Below are positions 7,111 to 16,180 of a stretch of 23,681 nt of DNA, in pieces. The stretch is from NCBI GenBank assembly GCA_965372385.1, contig CBDVCD010000021.1:1-23681 (forward strand), written 5' to 3'. This stretch comes from JASJBU01 sp965372385. Its GTDB lineage: Bacteria > Pseudomonadota > Gammaproteobacteria > Chromatiales > Chromatiaceae. Within the stretch, counting starts at the first letter, position 1. Every line of letters starts with the position of its first letter. The translations under genes were made by a program, and so were the position numbers. The notes under the pieces are model-generated. The model was not told where the DNA came from. It searched no databases and worked only from the letters and a program-made list of their open reading frames with translations.

Positions 7111-7983
7111 ATGATTGCCAAGAATACATCTGTAATCGCGTTGGCCGGGGTCTCAGCACATGAACTGCGGGTTCTGCAGACAATCTGTGTTATTTCCAAG
7201 GATCGTCCCCAGATCTATGTGCTTCAGGACGACGTACAATCTGCGACGGCGGATATTGCAATCGTCGATCAGGATAACTCGAAAGCAATGGCTGCCTGGC
7301 AGCGTTTTCAAGCCAGCAATCCGGCGATACCCGTGATCATGCTGACACGTCAGCCGAAGCCTGATCCGTCTGGATATCAACTTGGTCGCCCCTTGATGGC
7401 GACCCGTCTGCTAAAACTATTGGATAAAATACAGCAAACCTTGGGCAGTCCAGCCTTCGCCCCGCCGCAAACGGATGGGACCAAGGAGTCAACGCGTACT
7501 CCAGAACCTCAGGCAGCACAGCAATCCGCTGCCGGCAAGGACGAGAAGGGCTCGCGACTGACGGCTTTGGTGGTGGACGACAGTCTTCCGGTAAGACGAC
7601 AGATAGGACTTCACTTGACACCTCTCGTCGGGAGAGTGGATCTGGCAGAGGACGGCGAGCGGGCCGTCGAATTCATCGCCAACCGATCCTACGACATTAT
7701 TTTCCTTGATGTGGTTCTTCCCGGCATGGACGGCTACAAAATTTGCAGAGAGATCAAACGGAACAAGAGAACCAAGATGACACCGGTGATAATGCTCACC
7801 GGAAAGTCTTCGCCCTTCGATCGAGTAAAGGGCAAGCTGGCGGGTTGCGATACCTATCTGACCAAACCGGTGGACGACACTACTTTCGATGAGGTGGTAC
7901 ATAAGTATTTAAAAAAGCGCAGGGCGAGCAAGTCCTGTGAGGACCGCGGAAAATTATCTGACAGCGTTCCCGAGCATGCGTGA
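7111..7983 (+). CDS. PilG-like response regulator with N-terminal pseudo-receiver
   Basis: A 290-residue cytoplasmic regulator, probably a phospho-acceptor for the hybrid kinase encoded downstream. Residues 1-110 look like a degenerate receiver fold (TADIAIVDQDNS, then NPAIPVIMLTR) without the full acidic pocket. Residues 111-148 are a polar Pro/Gln/Ala-rich linker. Residues 149-269 are a complete receiver: acidic pair Asp156-Asp157, phospho-site Asp200 in DIIFLDVVLPGMDG, Thr230 in IMLTG, and Lys252 in LTKPVD. There is no DNA-binding output domain, so the signal presumably goes to a protein target, as PilG does in Pil-Chp systems. The gene heads a co-directional chemosensory cluster, 39 bp before the PilH-like gene. 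A receiver remnant of the same kind lies just upstream. Confidence 0.88.
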   Translation: MIAKNTSVIALAGVSAHELRVLQTICVISKDRPQIYVLQDDVQSATADIAIVDQDNSKAMAAWQRFQASNPAIPVIMLTRQPKPDPSGYQLGRPLMATRLLKLLDKIQQTLGSPAFAPPQTDGTKESTRTPEPQAAQQSAAGKDEKGSRLTALVVDDSLPVRRQIGLHLTPLVGRVDLAEDGERAVEFIANRSYDIIFLDVVLPGMDGYKICREIKRNKRTKMTPVIMLTGKSSPFDRVKGKLAGCDTYLTKPVDDTTFDEVVHKYLKKRRASKSCEDRGKLSDSVPEHA

Positions 7984-8022
7984 TCCGGGATTCATCCTAT
8001 GTAATCAAAAGGAGATACAAAA

Positions 8023-8385
8023 ATGGCAGTGACCAAAGTTATGGTTTGTGACGATTCGATAACCGATCTTACAAACATAAAGAACATCGTTGAAACAGCA
8101 GGCTGTGTAACAGTGACAGCATGCAACGGCGCAGAGGCGGTGGACAAGGCCAGATCGGAGAAACCCGACCTGATATTTCTCGACATCATCATGCCGGAAA
8201 TGGACGGTTTCGAGGCATGCCGTAAATTGCACGATGATCCCGCCACCAAAGAGATACCGGTGATCTTCGTTACCAGTAAACATCAAAAGGCGGATCGGGT
8301 TTGGGCTCAGATGCAGGGCGCCGCGGACTTTATTTCCAAGCCATATACCGAGGATCAAATCGCAGCAAAGCTCAAAGCATTCTGA
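8023..8385 (+). CDS. PilH-like single-domain response regulator
   Basis: A 120-residue stand-alone receiver. The pocket is complete: Asp10-Asp11 (CDDS), phospho-site Asp54 in LIFLDIIMPEMDG, Thr84 in IFVTS and Lys106 in ISKPYT. It has the size and sequence style of PilH/CheY-type proteins. In Pil-Chp systems PilH acts beside PilG as a second phosphate sink or antagonistic regulator, and that division of labour is a reasonable inference here. A strong ribosome binding site (AAGGAGA) lies 8 bp before the ATG. The gene is followed by a hairpin and then a cheW gene. Confidence 0.9.
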   Translation: MAVTKVMVCDDSITDLTNIKNIVETAGCVTVTACNGAEAVDKARSEKPDLIFLDIIMPEMDGFEACRKLHDDPATKEIPVIFVTSKHQKADRVWAQMQGAADFISKPYTEDQIAAKLKAF

Positions 8386-8404
8386 CGAACCAGCGATCGG
8401 TAGC

Positions 8405-8433
8405 CCCCAGGTAGACATCCGATTGACCTGGGG
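8405..8433 (+). other. Intergenic hairpin, 8-bp stem
   Basis: CCCCAGGT (8405-8412) pairs perfectly with ACCTGGGG (8426-8433) across a 13-nt loop, between the PilH-like and CheW genes. No T-tract follows, so it is not an intrinsic terminator. It may stabilise or process the mRNA and adjust the dose of the small regulator against the downstream genes. Confidence 0.5.
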
Positions 8434-8458
8434 AAGCGGTAAACAGGAGAAATTGACA

Positions 8459-9010
8459 GTGACCGATAAGGCAAACAGTGGCGCAAGCAACGAGGTCGTG
8501 GGATCTCTGCTCAGCCCCAGCGAGGCGCTGACACGATTCGTGCCTGGCGGAACAGTGCAGGCAGGGGAAGCTCGGGCCGTTGCACCGACCCGGTTCGGGG
8601 CACAGGTGGGCGATATCGGGCTGCTGATACCGTTGGGCATGCTCAGCGAACTGGTTGAAGATGCTGAGATCTACCCGCTGCCGATGACTCCGCTCTGGTT
8701 CCAGGGCCTGATTAATCTACGCGGAAGTCTGGTGCCCGTATTCGATCTGAAAGCGTTGTTCGGGAATGTGGGCCAGAAAGTGGAAAGAACTAACCTCCTG
8801 GTGCTCAATTCTAGAGAAGAGGCAGTGGGTATTCTCATCGACGGTTTACCGATGACCGTGGATGTCGCCCAGACCCTTGAACAACTCCCGGTACTTCCGC
8901 CGGTTCTTCGGGAGTACAGCCAAGCAGTCTATGTGCGGGGTGAGGAGGTTTGGGTGGAATTCGATTTCGATGGGTTCTTCCGGGCAGCGGGTAGTCGGAC
9001 AGTTGCTTGA
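8459..9010 (+). CDS. CheW-type chemotaxis coupling protein (PilI-like)
   Basis: A 183-residue CheW-domain protein that should link the receptor to the hybrid kinase. After an unconserved N-terminal stretch of about 45 residues, the CheW fold shows GDIGLLIPLGMLSELVEDAE, then WFQGLINLRGSLVPVFDLKA, a typical CheW beta-barrel core including the conserved NLRG turn. The GTG at 8459 is taken as the start because AGGAG ends 9 bp before it. A TTG at 8423 would place the start inside the hairpin stem and has no ribosome binding site. It is the most canonical of three CheW-like proteins in the locus. Confidence 0.87.
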   Translation: MTDKANSGASNEVVGSLLSPSEALTRFVPGGTVQAGEARAVAPTRFGAQVGDIGLLIPLGMLSELVEDAEIYPLPMTPLWFQGLINLRGSLVPVFDLKALFGNVGQKVERTNLLVLNSREEAVGILIDGLPMTVDVAQTLEQLPVLPPVLREYSQAVYVRGEEVWVEFDFDGFFRAAGSRTVA

Positions 9011-9080
9011 GATCCGACCGATGTCTAAAGAATTGGTACTACCACGGGATCAGAATCGGACGCGAGGAGCATTTTAAGTC

Positions 9081-12000
9081 ATGACGAGTTTGACGAGCAA
9101 TGCAGGAACATGGGACTCGACATTGCCTGGATTGTTGGAGGTGGTATGTGCGTTTTCCGATGTCTCCGTGAGCGGTGATACAAAGGTCGAACAGGTTGCA
9201 GACACGCACTATCTGGACCATTACCTGGAAAAACTGAAAAAGCTCGGCGACCTAGCTGGCGAGCTGGAGTATATGGGCTTGCAGAACGCTTGCTTAGTGT
9301 GTCAGGAGAATATCCATGCCCTGCGTAAACGCAACAAGAAGCTGGACGATCAGATGCACGCCACGCTTGATGCATGGCCGGAATTGGTTCGGAACTACCT
9401 GGAGTTGCCATTAGACTCGCCGGTTGACAAGGGCATTACCAATTACCTTCAACTGCCCGTTTGGGATATGCCTCTGTCTTCGCAAGATGCCGAAATGATC
9501 GATATCCTGCTTCAGGGCGAGCGTCAGAAGGCCGTCGCGGGCAGTGATGCGGAACCTGTGGACGCGGTTGGCGAAGAAGACGTCATGGTGTTTGGGGTTG
9601 GTGTTACAGACGTACCTGAGACCGATGAAGTGATTGAGACCTCAGCCGGTCAACCCGACATGGCCCTCGAAGAAACGCTACCGCCCCAGATGCTTGACCT
9701 GGTAGAGATGCTTATTAATGAGCTCCCGCTTATGGAGGAGCACCTGGTAGAGCTTCTTGAAATCGAACCCGAGCAAAATCCAGTGGGCTGGGAAACAGCG
9801 GTTGAGGTCTATGGCGACTATCTGGACCGGTTTGGTGAGGCGACGGAGGCGGTTGGCTTTCTGGGACTGCAGCAGGCAGTCGTCCTGATGAGAGAAAACC
9901 TGGGTCTTCTGGCTGCGCAGGGACGTGTTCTGACTCCCGGCGAAAAGGACCTCCTGGCGGCCTGGAGCGGAAATGCGCTGGTTTATCTGAGTGCACCGCA
10001 CAGCGTCTCCGCCTGCCAAGCCCTGGCCGATTGGCTCCAGGCGCCTGAATGGCCCATGCCGCTGCCGGTGGAAGAGGCGGAGGTTCTGCTACCCGTGTTA
10101 CAGACGCCAGACCTTTCCGATATCGACGAAGAGGAGGGCGAAGCACGTCCACAGCAGGCGACACCGGAAGATGTCAGGGTGGAACTGCCGGACGATGTCA
10201 ACCCGGAGCTACTCAATGCCCTGCTTCAGGAGCTGCCAAGCCAGACTGGGACCTTTTCAGAAGCAATCCAGAATCTAATCGCCGGCGGTTCGATGGACGA
10301 CGTCAGGATCGCGCAACGCATGGCCCACACACTGAAGGGGGCGGCAAATACAGTCGGTGTGTCTGGACTTCCCACGCTGACGCATCATTTAGAGGACATA
10401 CTGGTAGCTCTGGCGAAGCAAGAGGCCTTGCCCACTCATTCGCTGGCCTTGTCGCTGATGAACGCCGCCGACTGTTTGGAGGTGATGGGCGAAACCCTCT
10501 GTGGAATAGGTGATCCGCCGGACAATGCCCAGGCGGTGTTGCAAGAGGTGCTGGACTGGGCCAATCGTATCGACCGGGAAGGCCTGCCTGCGCCAGAGGA
10601 CGAGGCGCCCACGGTCCCTGTGGAGCAGCAGGCTACTGTGGTTCAGTCGGTAGCGTCGACGACGGAAGCCCCTCAGGAGCCGTTACGGCAAAGCCAGCCA
10701 ACATCGGCCAGAACGCAGGTCGCAACGGGGCTTGTAGATGACCTTCTGCGCTTGGGTGGAGAGAACATTATCCTGAGTGGTCAGGTGCACGAGCAGGTGC
10801 GGAGAATCGAAGAGATAACGAGCACCATGCAAAAGGAGTTCGAGCGCCTGCAACAGTTAGGTGGCGAATTGGAACGTTTGATCGACATCAGAGACCTTAA
10901 TACCGACCAGCGTCAACAGCAGGAAGATTCCGATTTCGACGCGTTGGAAATGGATCAGTACAGCGAGTTGCATACCATCAGCCGAATGTTGGTGGAGGCG
11001 GCCACCGACGCACGCCAGATCGGCGGCATGGTAGCCGACCAGTTGCAGGGGCTCGACAAGATGCTGCTCACCCAGGAGAGCCTCAACCGGGAGACCCAGG
11101 AGAAGGTACTCAGTGCTCGCATGGTACCCATCAAGACGGTTGAGCCACGTCTACAGCGTAGCGTGCGTCAGACCTGCCGCCTCACCGGGAAGCAGGTGGA
11201 TCTGCATATCAGTGGTTCCGACACCTTGATGGATGGCGAGGTGCTCAACGAACTGGTCGATCCTCTGATGCATGTCTTGCGCAATGCGGTGGATCACGGC
11301 ATTGAGTCGACGGCTGACCGGTCTGCCGCTGGTAAATCGGATAGCGGCAACATCTGGCTGGACTTCCTGCGCGAGGGCAACAATATACTGGTGCGCTGTC
11401 GAGACGACGGGGCGGGATTCGATTACTCGGCCATCCGCCGTACGGCGGAGAGTCGGGGGTTATTGGAACCGGGCAAGGTGGCATCTGAGGAAAAACTTAG
11501 GAATCTGCTGCTGATGCCGAACTTCTCCACCCGTTCCGAAGTGACGCAGACATCGGGACGTGGAGTGGGATTGGATGTGGTCTACTCACACGTGATCAGC
11601 CAGGGCGGTTCCCTCGTCCTGAAAACGACAGGCGGCGAGGGCAGCACGACTGAGCTGCGACTTCCGGTCAGTCTGATCTCAACTCATGCGGTGCTGGTCC
11701 AAGTTCATAATCAGGTGGTGGCTGTGGCCGATCGCGGCATAGAGAGAATATTGCACGCCACTGATGGAACACGACGTGATTTCGGGGGGCAACCTACTTT
11801 TCAGATTAACGACCAGATGTATCCCGTTAAACAGCTCGACGAGATCCTTCAGCTGGCGCCGGATGCCCGCACCAAACAGCGTGCCTCGATGCCCGTGTTA
11901 TTGGTGAACACGCGCTCTGGTGTGGTAGCTGTCAGGGTTCAGGAGGTCCTGGCCGGCACCGATTTGGTAATCAAGGAATTCAGCCGCTACGTGCCAAGGC

Positions 12001-12515
12001 CGCCAGGAATCGTCGGTGCCACAATCCTTGGCAACGGCAAGGTCACCCCCGTGTTGGATCTGCCGGAGCTGATGAGCGATGCCCACAGGCCGTTCGGGCA
12101 GGCGGTGACCGAAGCCGTGGCCGAAGAAGGGCAGAAGAAAAATCATCAGCCTGTTGCCTTGGTGGCCGACGACTCTCTGAGCGCGCGCAAGGCCCTGGTT
12201 CAGGTCATGGAGGACGCCGGTTACGAGGTCCGTGCGGCCCGTGATGGCATGGAGGCGGTTCAGTTGGCCGAGGCTAAGCGGCCAGATATCGTGCTGGCCG
12301 ATATGGAGATGCCGCGCATGAATGGTATCGAGCTGACCGCTCATCTGCGAGCGCGTCCGGAGACCATGGAGCTGCCGGTGATCATGATTACCTCGAGGTC
12401 TACCGCGAAGCACCGGCGTCAGGCCGAGGATGCCGGTGTCAATGTCTATCTCACCAAACCGTTCCTGGATGACGAACTGCTCGATCATGTAGCCGCTTTG
12501 CGGGGTCAGATATGA
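9081..12515 (+). CDS. CheA/ChpA-like hybrid chemotaxis histidine kinase
   Basis: A 1144-residue signalling kinase. Two homologous helical modules (about residues 45-145 and 245-341) lack a phosphorylatable His. A true Hpt follows, with His416 in RMAHTLKGAANTVG. Residues 545-690 are a helical dimerisation and linker region. The ATPase domain shows the N-box HVLRNAVDHG (731-740), DDGAGFD (775-781) and GRGVGLDVV (827-835). A CheW-like P5 domain spans about 865-1000. The C-terminal receiver has Asp1030-Asp1031, phospho-site Asp1074 in VLADMEMPRMNG and a Lys in LTKPF. Domain order matches ChpA of type IV pilus systems but with one functional Hpt instead of many. The receiver may act as a phosphate sink. 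AGGAG lies 11 bp before the ATG, and the stop overlaps the next gene's start (ATGA). Confidence 0.93.
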   Translation: MTSLTSNAGTWDSTLPGLLEVVCAFSDVSVSGDTKVEQVADTHYLDHYLEKLKKLGDLAGELEYMGLQNACLVCQENIHALRKRNKKLDDQMHATLDAWPELVRNYLELPLDSPVDKGITNYLQLPVWDMPLSSQDAEMIDILLQGERQKAVAGSDAEPVDAVGEEDVMVFGVGVTDVPETDEVIETSAGQPDMALEETLPPQMLDLVEMLINELPLMEEHLVELLEIEPEQNPVGWETAVEVYGDYLDRFGEATEAVGFLGLQQAVVLMRENLGLLAAQGRVLTPGEKDLLAAWSGNALVYLSAPHSVSACQALADWLQAPEWPMPLPVEEAEVLLPVLQTPDLSDIDEEEGEARPQQATPEDVRVELPDDVNPELLNALLQELPSQTGTFSEAIQNLIAGGSMDDVRIAQRMAHTLKGAANTVGVSGLPTLTHHLEDILVALAKQEALPTHSLALSLMNAADCLEVMGETLCGIGDPPDNAQAVLQEVLDWANRIDREGLPAPEDEAPTVPVEQQATVVQSVASTTEAPQEPLRQSQPTSARTQVATGLVDDLLRLGGENIILSGQVHEQVRRIEEITSTMQKEFERLQQLGGELERLIDIRDLNTDQRQQQEDSDFDALEMDQYSELHTISRMLVEAATDARQIGGMVADQLQGLDKMLLTQESLNRETQEKVLSARMVPIKTVEPRLQRSVRQTCRLTGKQVDLHISGSDTLMDGEVLNELVDPLMHVLRNAVDHGIESTADRSAAGKSDSGNIWLDFLREGNNILVRCRDDGAGFDYSAIRRTAESRGLLEPGKVASEEKLRNLLLMPNFSTRSEVTQTSGRGVGLDVVYSHVISQGGSLVLKTTGGEGSTTELRLPVSLISTHAVLVQVHNQVVAVADRGIERILHATDGTRRDFGGQPTFQINDQMYPVKQLDEILQLAPDARTKQRASMPVLLVNTRSGVVAVRVQEVLAGTDLVIKEFSRYVPRPPGIVGATILGNGKVTPVLDLPELMSDAHRPFGQAVTEAVAEEGQKKNHQPVALVADDSLSARKALVQVMEDAGYEVRAARDGMEAVQLAEAKRPDIVLADMEMPRMNGIELTAHLRARPETMELPVIMITSRSTAKHRRQAEDAGVNVYLTKPFLDDELLDHVAALRGQI

Positions 12516-13027
12516 TCGGTAAGCGTCCCGACGAGATCCGTCTCGAGCCATCGTCTACCTACCGTTACGTCGTTCTAAGCATGGGGCATCTGGGTCTGTT
12601 GATCCCGCAGCACCAAGTCCATGCCTTGGAGCCGAGTTTCGACGTGCAACGCGCGAAAGGGGGGGATGCTACGGGCTGGATATCAGTTACCGGAGCCAGC
12701 TCGCCGGTGTACTGCCTGTCCGAGAATCTACAGCTTATTCATGAGATCCCCACGGATCGTAACATCTGCGTACTGCTGGATATCGGTGACGGTCTGTTTG
12801 GCATACTCTGTGATCAGGTAGTCATGCTCACCCAGGCTGAACTGGACATCAGGCCGTTGCCGGCGTGCATGCAGGGTCCAGACATACCGCTTCGTGGGTT
12901 GGTGCTGCAGGGCGAGAAGGTGCTGTGCGTCACCTCCGCGGATGATTTACATGCTTGTCTGGGCGTAAAACCGGAAGCGGTCGGTATGCCTGATCCAGCA
13001 CAACTGCTGAATGGAGAGGCAGTATGA
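12512..13027 (+). CDS. CheW-like protein, divergent
   Basis: A 171-residue protein with a CheW fold pattern: YRYVVLSMGHLGLLIPQHQV at the start, then GWISVTGASSPVYCLSENLQ, ICVLLDIGDGLFGILCDQV, and RGLVLQGEKVLCVTSADDL. The usual 'GxxNLRG' turn of coupling CheWs is not kept, so it may be a specialised scaffold or occupy a ring position without binding receptors. The ATGA overlap with the hybrid kinase gene and with the next gene indicates translational coupling and matched amounts. Confidence 0.75.
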   Translation: MIGKRPDEIRLEPSSTYRYVVLSMGHLGLLIPQHQVHALEPSFDVQRAKGGDATGWISVTGASSPVYCLSENLQLIHEIPTDRNICVLLDIGDGLFGILCDQVVMLTQAELDIRPLPACMQGPDIPLRGLVLQGEKVLCVTSADDLHACLGVKPEAVGMPDPAQLLNGEAV

Positions 13028-13470
13028 GCGAGGTTAATGCCTGGCTGCTGGATCTGGGGGATGGGCTGCTCGCTGCCGTGGGAGAGCTGGAAATGGTCCA
13101 TATGTTGCCTGACGATCCGGAACTGTTCGAAATACCACAAAGCCCGGCTTATTGCAGAAACGTGTTGGTTTGGCAGGGGGAGATCCTGCCTTTAATGAAT
13201 CTTGCCTCCCGCGTCTTGGACCGGCCTGTGAAGGAAAGCCGGATCCTGGTTGCCATAACGGCTTTTCAGGAGTATCCGGGGGCAGAGGTCCGCCACGGCG
13301 CACTCATACTGCACGCGCCACCTGAACGGATCCGGGTGAACGACTCCCATGCTTGTGACTTGTCCGGTTTTCAGACCGGCTGGCGACGTCTGGCGCTCGC
13401 CTGTTTCGAATATACAGACCGTGGTCCGGTCCCCGTATTGGATCTGTGTAATGTGTTCTCACTACCCTAA
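13024..13470 (+). CDS. CheW-like protein, short and divergent
   Basis: A 148-residue protein weakly resembling CheW. It has AWLLDLGDGLLAAVGELEMV near the start, a hydrophobic strand pair NVLVWQGEILPLMNLASRVL in the position of the CheW 'LRGxxxPVxDL' segment, and the C-terminal strand GPVPVLDLCNVF. It starts within the stop of the preceding CheW-like gene (ATGA). Three CheW-family genes around one kinase suggest either several receptor inputs or dedicated assembly roles. The call rests on pattern and context more than on strict motifs. Confidence 0.62.
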   Translation: MSEVNAWLLDLGDGLLAAVGELEMVHMLPDDPELFEIPQSPAYCRNVLVWQGEILPLMNLASRVLDRPVKESRILVAITAFQEYPGAEVRHGALILHAPPERIRVNDSHACDLSGFQTGWRRLALACFEYTDRGPVPVLDLCNVFSLP

Positions 13471-13569
13471 GGAAGTGCCAACGAACCTGTCGGAATCGAA
13501 CCAGCCTCAAGTCATTTTTCTGTGCAAATCTAATTATGAGAGATCAGCGATAAAGAAACGGAGACAAAA

Positions 13570-13917
13570 ATGAAGAGCTGCAGTTATCTAACTAGCCTTC
13601 TACTGACCACACTGGGGCTGTTTCCGGTGGTCTGCTGGTCGGTGCCGGGAGTGACTGGCAGCGAAATCGTTTTTGGCTCCATATTGCCCCTGAATGGGCG
13701 AGCAGAGGTGCTGGGTAAAGGCATGCAAGCAGGACTTGATCATTCGCTGGTGGGCCTGCCCGTTGGTCAGCGAAGCGTGTGGATTATGTATCTGAACGAT
13801 CTCTATGAGCCTGCGCTTTCTCCCATCAAGGTACGCAAGCTCAATCGGAAAGGGATCTTTTCCATGATAGGGAACGTCGGAACACTGCGTGGGAGTAAAC
13901 ACAAGAAAATGATCTGA
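13570..13917 (+). CDS. Truncated periplasmic substrate-binding protein (LivK-type N-terminus)
   Basis: 115 residues. A signal peptide (MKSCSYLTSLLLTTLGLFPV..., ending near CWSVPG) is followed by the N-terminal lobe start of a branched-chain-amino-acid-type binding protein: GSEIVFGSILPLNGRAEVLG, YLNDLYEP, and GIFSMIGNVGT. Full-length family members are about 380-430 residues. Here the sequence departs after IGNVGT and stops at 13917, so roughly three quarters is missing. GGAG lies just upstream of the ATG and the signal peptide is intact, so a small secreted product could still be made. I think a decayed gene is more likely. It lies 99 bp after the last CheW-like gene and 124 bp before the chemoreceptor, in the position where a cognate binding protein would be expected. 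Confidence 0.65.
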   Translation: MKSCSYLTSLLLTTLGLFPVVCWSVPGVTGSEIVFGSILPLNGRAEVLGKGMQAGLDHSLVGLPVGQRSVWIMYLNDLYEPALSPIKVRKLNRKGIFSMIGNVGTLRGSKHKKMI

Positions 13918-14041
13918 ATATTGGGATGGACTCGCAACGGCATCGTGCCTGCCCGAGCAAGCAATAGGGTCGATATCGATAGTCTGGGTTTTTTTGGATT
14001 CGGGATGTTGGAATCCTGAACTGAGCTGAAGGAGTGTAACA

Positions 14042-16162
14042 ATGAATCTGTTTCGTAAGCTTAATTTTCATCATAATCTGATACGTAATCTGAAGATTAC
14101 CCATCAGTTCCTCATCTTGTTCGGGGTCCTGATCATCGGTTTCGCGGCCATCGGTGTGGCCTACAAGCAGGTACTGGACGTTAACGAGGCAGGCACAGCG
14201 TTGCTGCAAAAGACCAGTGAGTTCGGTGATCTCGTCAACCAGGTGTCGGGCCATATCTCGGAGATGCACGCCGAAGAGAAAGACTTTCTCATCACCCATG
14301 ATCTGCAGTATGTGGAACATTTCGAAACATTGATCGGAGAAGTGGAGCAAAAGATCACCGCTCTGCATGTGAAAATTCCGGATGACAAGGTGCGGCTGCT
14401 TGTCACCCAGGTTCAGGAGGGTGTGGCAAAGTATAAGGATTCCTTCGACGACATGCTGAATACCTGGGTGCTGCTCGGTCTGGATGAGAAAAAGGGCTTG
14501 CACGGGGAGATGCGTGCGGCGGTGCACGCGGTGGAAGACACTGTGAAGAGGCTCGGTAGGATTGAGCTTACCGCCTCCATGCTGCAAATGCGCCGTCATG
14601 AGAAAGACTTCATTCAACGACAAGACATGAAGTACCTGCGGCGGATGGACAAGGAGCATGCGTTGTTTTCCGATCTAGTGGAAAAGGGCAAGTTCGACCC
14701 CAATGTGAAGGAATCGATTATGAGCGAGATGGCGACTTATAACCGGGTTTTTAGGGCCTTTACGAAGGGTATGGGGCAAATTGAAGCGAGAACCGACGAT
14801 ATGCAGACGGCCGTGAATGGTCTGGGACCCTTGCTGGATTCGTTGATCCAGCAAAAGACCGACGCGGCCGTAAGTAACCTTGAGAACGTAACCGCCGACC
14901 GGGCCCGGATCACCTTCTTCTTCATTGGCGCCATAGTCGTGGTTGGTATCTTCGTTGCTGCCGTGCTGCTGTTCCTGGCCCTGCGCATGAGACGCTCTCT
15001 GAGCAGACTGCACGAAACAGTGGAAAAAGTGGCTGAAGGCGATTTTACTGCCCGCAGCCAGCTAGACACGGGCGATGAACTCGGCATATTGGCTCAGGCT
15101 TTTGATAACCTCCTGGACGAACGGGTTGCCATCCAATCCAAGGTGGAAAAGGAAAACGAACAGCTCAACGAATCCATTATCACTCTCATGGCTTCGGTGG
15201 CGCAGTTGAGTCAAAAGGATCTTACGGTCAAGGTTGAGGTGGCAGAAGACGTAACCGGACCGGTGTCCGACGCCGTGAACCTGATGACCACCGAGACCAC
15301 CAAGGTGTTGACCCGGATTCGCGATGTGTCGCAGGAAGTCGAGAAGACAGCAAATACCATTAGAGGACAGGCGGAGAAGGTGACCCAGGTGGCAAGTCAG
15401 GAGCGCCAGTTGGTGCAGGATAGCGCTGACGAACTGAGGAAAGCCGGTATCACGATGGCCCAACTGGCGAAAGAGGCCAAAAAAGCCAACCGGATGGCTG
15501 ACTCGGCGATGCAATACACTCAAAACGCACGAGAATCGGTATCAACTACCGTCGGCAGTATCGAGCAGATCCGCGAGATCATCCGCGAGACAGAAAAACG
15601 TATCAAGCGACTGGGCGAACGTTCCCAGGAAATCACCAGTGCCGTGAACCTAATCAATACCATCGCAGAGCGTACCCACATCCTGGCGCTGAACGCAAGT
15701 ATGCATGCGGCCTCGGCGGGTGAAGCGGGACGCGGCTTTGCGGTGGTGGCGGACGAGGTGCAGCGTCTCGCTGAGAGTTCGCGGGGGGCAACTTCTGACA
15801 TCGCCTCCATGGTGAACGCCATTCGGGTAGAGACTGCAGACACAGTGGATACCATGAACCGGGTGATAGCACAGGTGGCCGATGGGACACGTCTGGCGCA
15901 GGAGGCCGGGGAAAGAATGGGTGAAACCGAAACCACGACCGCCGATCTGGTGGCGGCGGTGGGCGAAATTGCTTCAGCCGCCGAGCGGCAGGCTCGAAGT
16001 GTTTTGGAATTGACGAAGCGCTCCCAGTCCATTGTGAAGAGCACAGAACAGACCAGTCAGGAGCTCAAGGAGCAGTCAGTCTACACGATCAACCTAGTGG
16101 AATATTCCAAAACGCTTCGGGAATCGGTTGGTGTGTTCAAGCTTCCTGCTGTCGCAGTGTAA
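14042..16162 (+). CDS. Methyl-accepting chemotaxis protein with HBM-type sensor domain
   Basis: A 706-residue inner-membrane receptor. TM1 is about residues 22-41 and TM2 about 290-314. The periplasmic part of about 250 residues is all-helical and carries two copies of an EKDF motif (HAEEKDFLITHDLQY at 77-90 and MRRHEKDFIQRQDMKY at 183-198), the signature of the helical bimodular (HBM, McpS-like) domain. A HAMP domain follows at about 315-365 (EGDFTARSQLDTGDELGIL), then a second HAMP-like stretch at 375-425. The signalling tip is IAERTHILALNASMHAASAG continuing EAGRGFAVVADEV (541-573), PilJ-like. There is no C-terminal CheR-docking pentapeptide. It should report to the hybrid kinase through the CheW proteins. 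AAGGAG lies 8 bp before the ATG. The binding-protein gene starts 18 bp after its stop. Confidence 0.92.
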   Translation: MNLFRKLNFHHNLIRNLKITHQFLILFGVLIIGFAAIGVAYKQVLDVNEAGTALLQKTSEFGDLVNQVSGHISEMHAEEKDFLITHDLQYVEHFETLIGEVEQKITALHVKIPDDKVRLLVTQVQEGVAKYKDSFDDMLNTWVLLGLDEKKGLHGEMRAAVHAVEDTVKRLGRIELTASMLQMRRHEKDFIQRQDMKYLRRMDKEHALFSDLVEKGKFDPNVKESIMSEMATYNRVFRAFTKGMGQIEARTDDMQTAVNGLGPLLDSLIQQKTDAAVSNLENVTADRARITFFFIGAIVVVGIFVAAVLLFLALRMRRSLSRLHETVEKVAEGDFTARSQLDTGDELGILAQAFDNLLDERVAIQSKVEKENEQLNESIITLMASVAQLSQKDLTVKVEVAEDVTGPVSDAVNLMTTETTKVLTRIRDVSQEVEKTANTIRGQAEKVTQVASQERQLVQDSADELRKAGITMAQLAKEAKKANRMADSAMQYTQNARESVSTTVGSIEQIREIIRETEKRIKRLGERSQEITSAVNLINTIAERTHILALNASMHAASAGEAGRGFAVVADEVQRLAESSRGATSDIASMVNAIRVETADTVDTMNRVIAQVADGTRLAQEAGERMGETETTTADLVAAVGEIASAAERQARSVLELTKRSQSIVKSTEQTSQELKEQSVYTINLVEYSKTLRESVGVFKLPAVAV

Positions 16163-16180
16163 CAGGATAGAGGTATAAGT

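Noticed and set aside
8405..8433. CCCCAGGT/ACCTGGGG hairpin considered as an intrinsic terminator between the PilH-like and cheW genes
   Set aside because: No T-run follows and the downstream genes clearly belong to the same locus.
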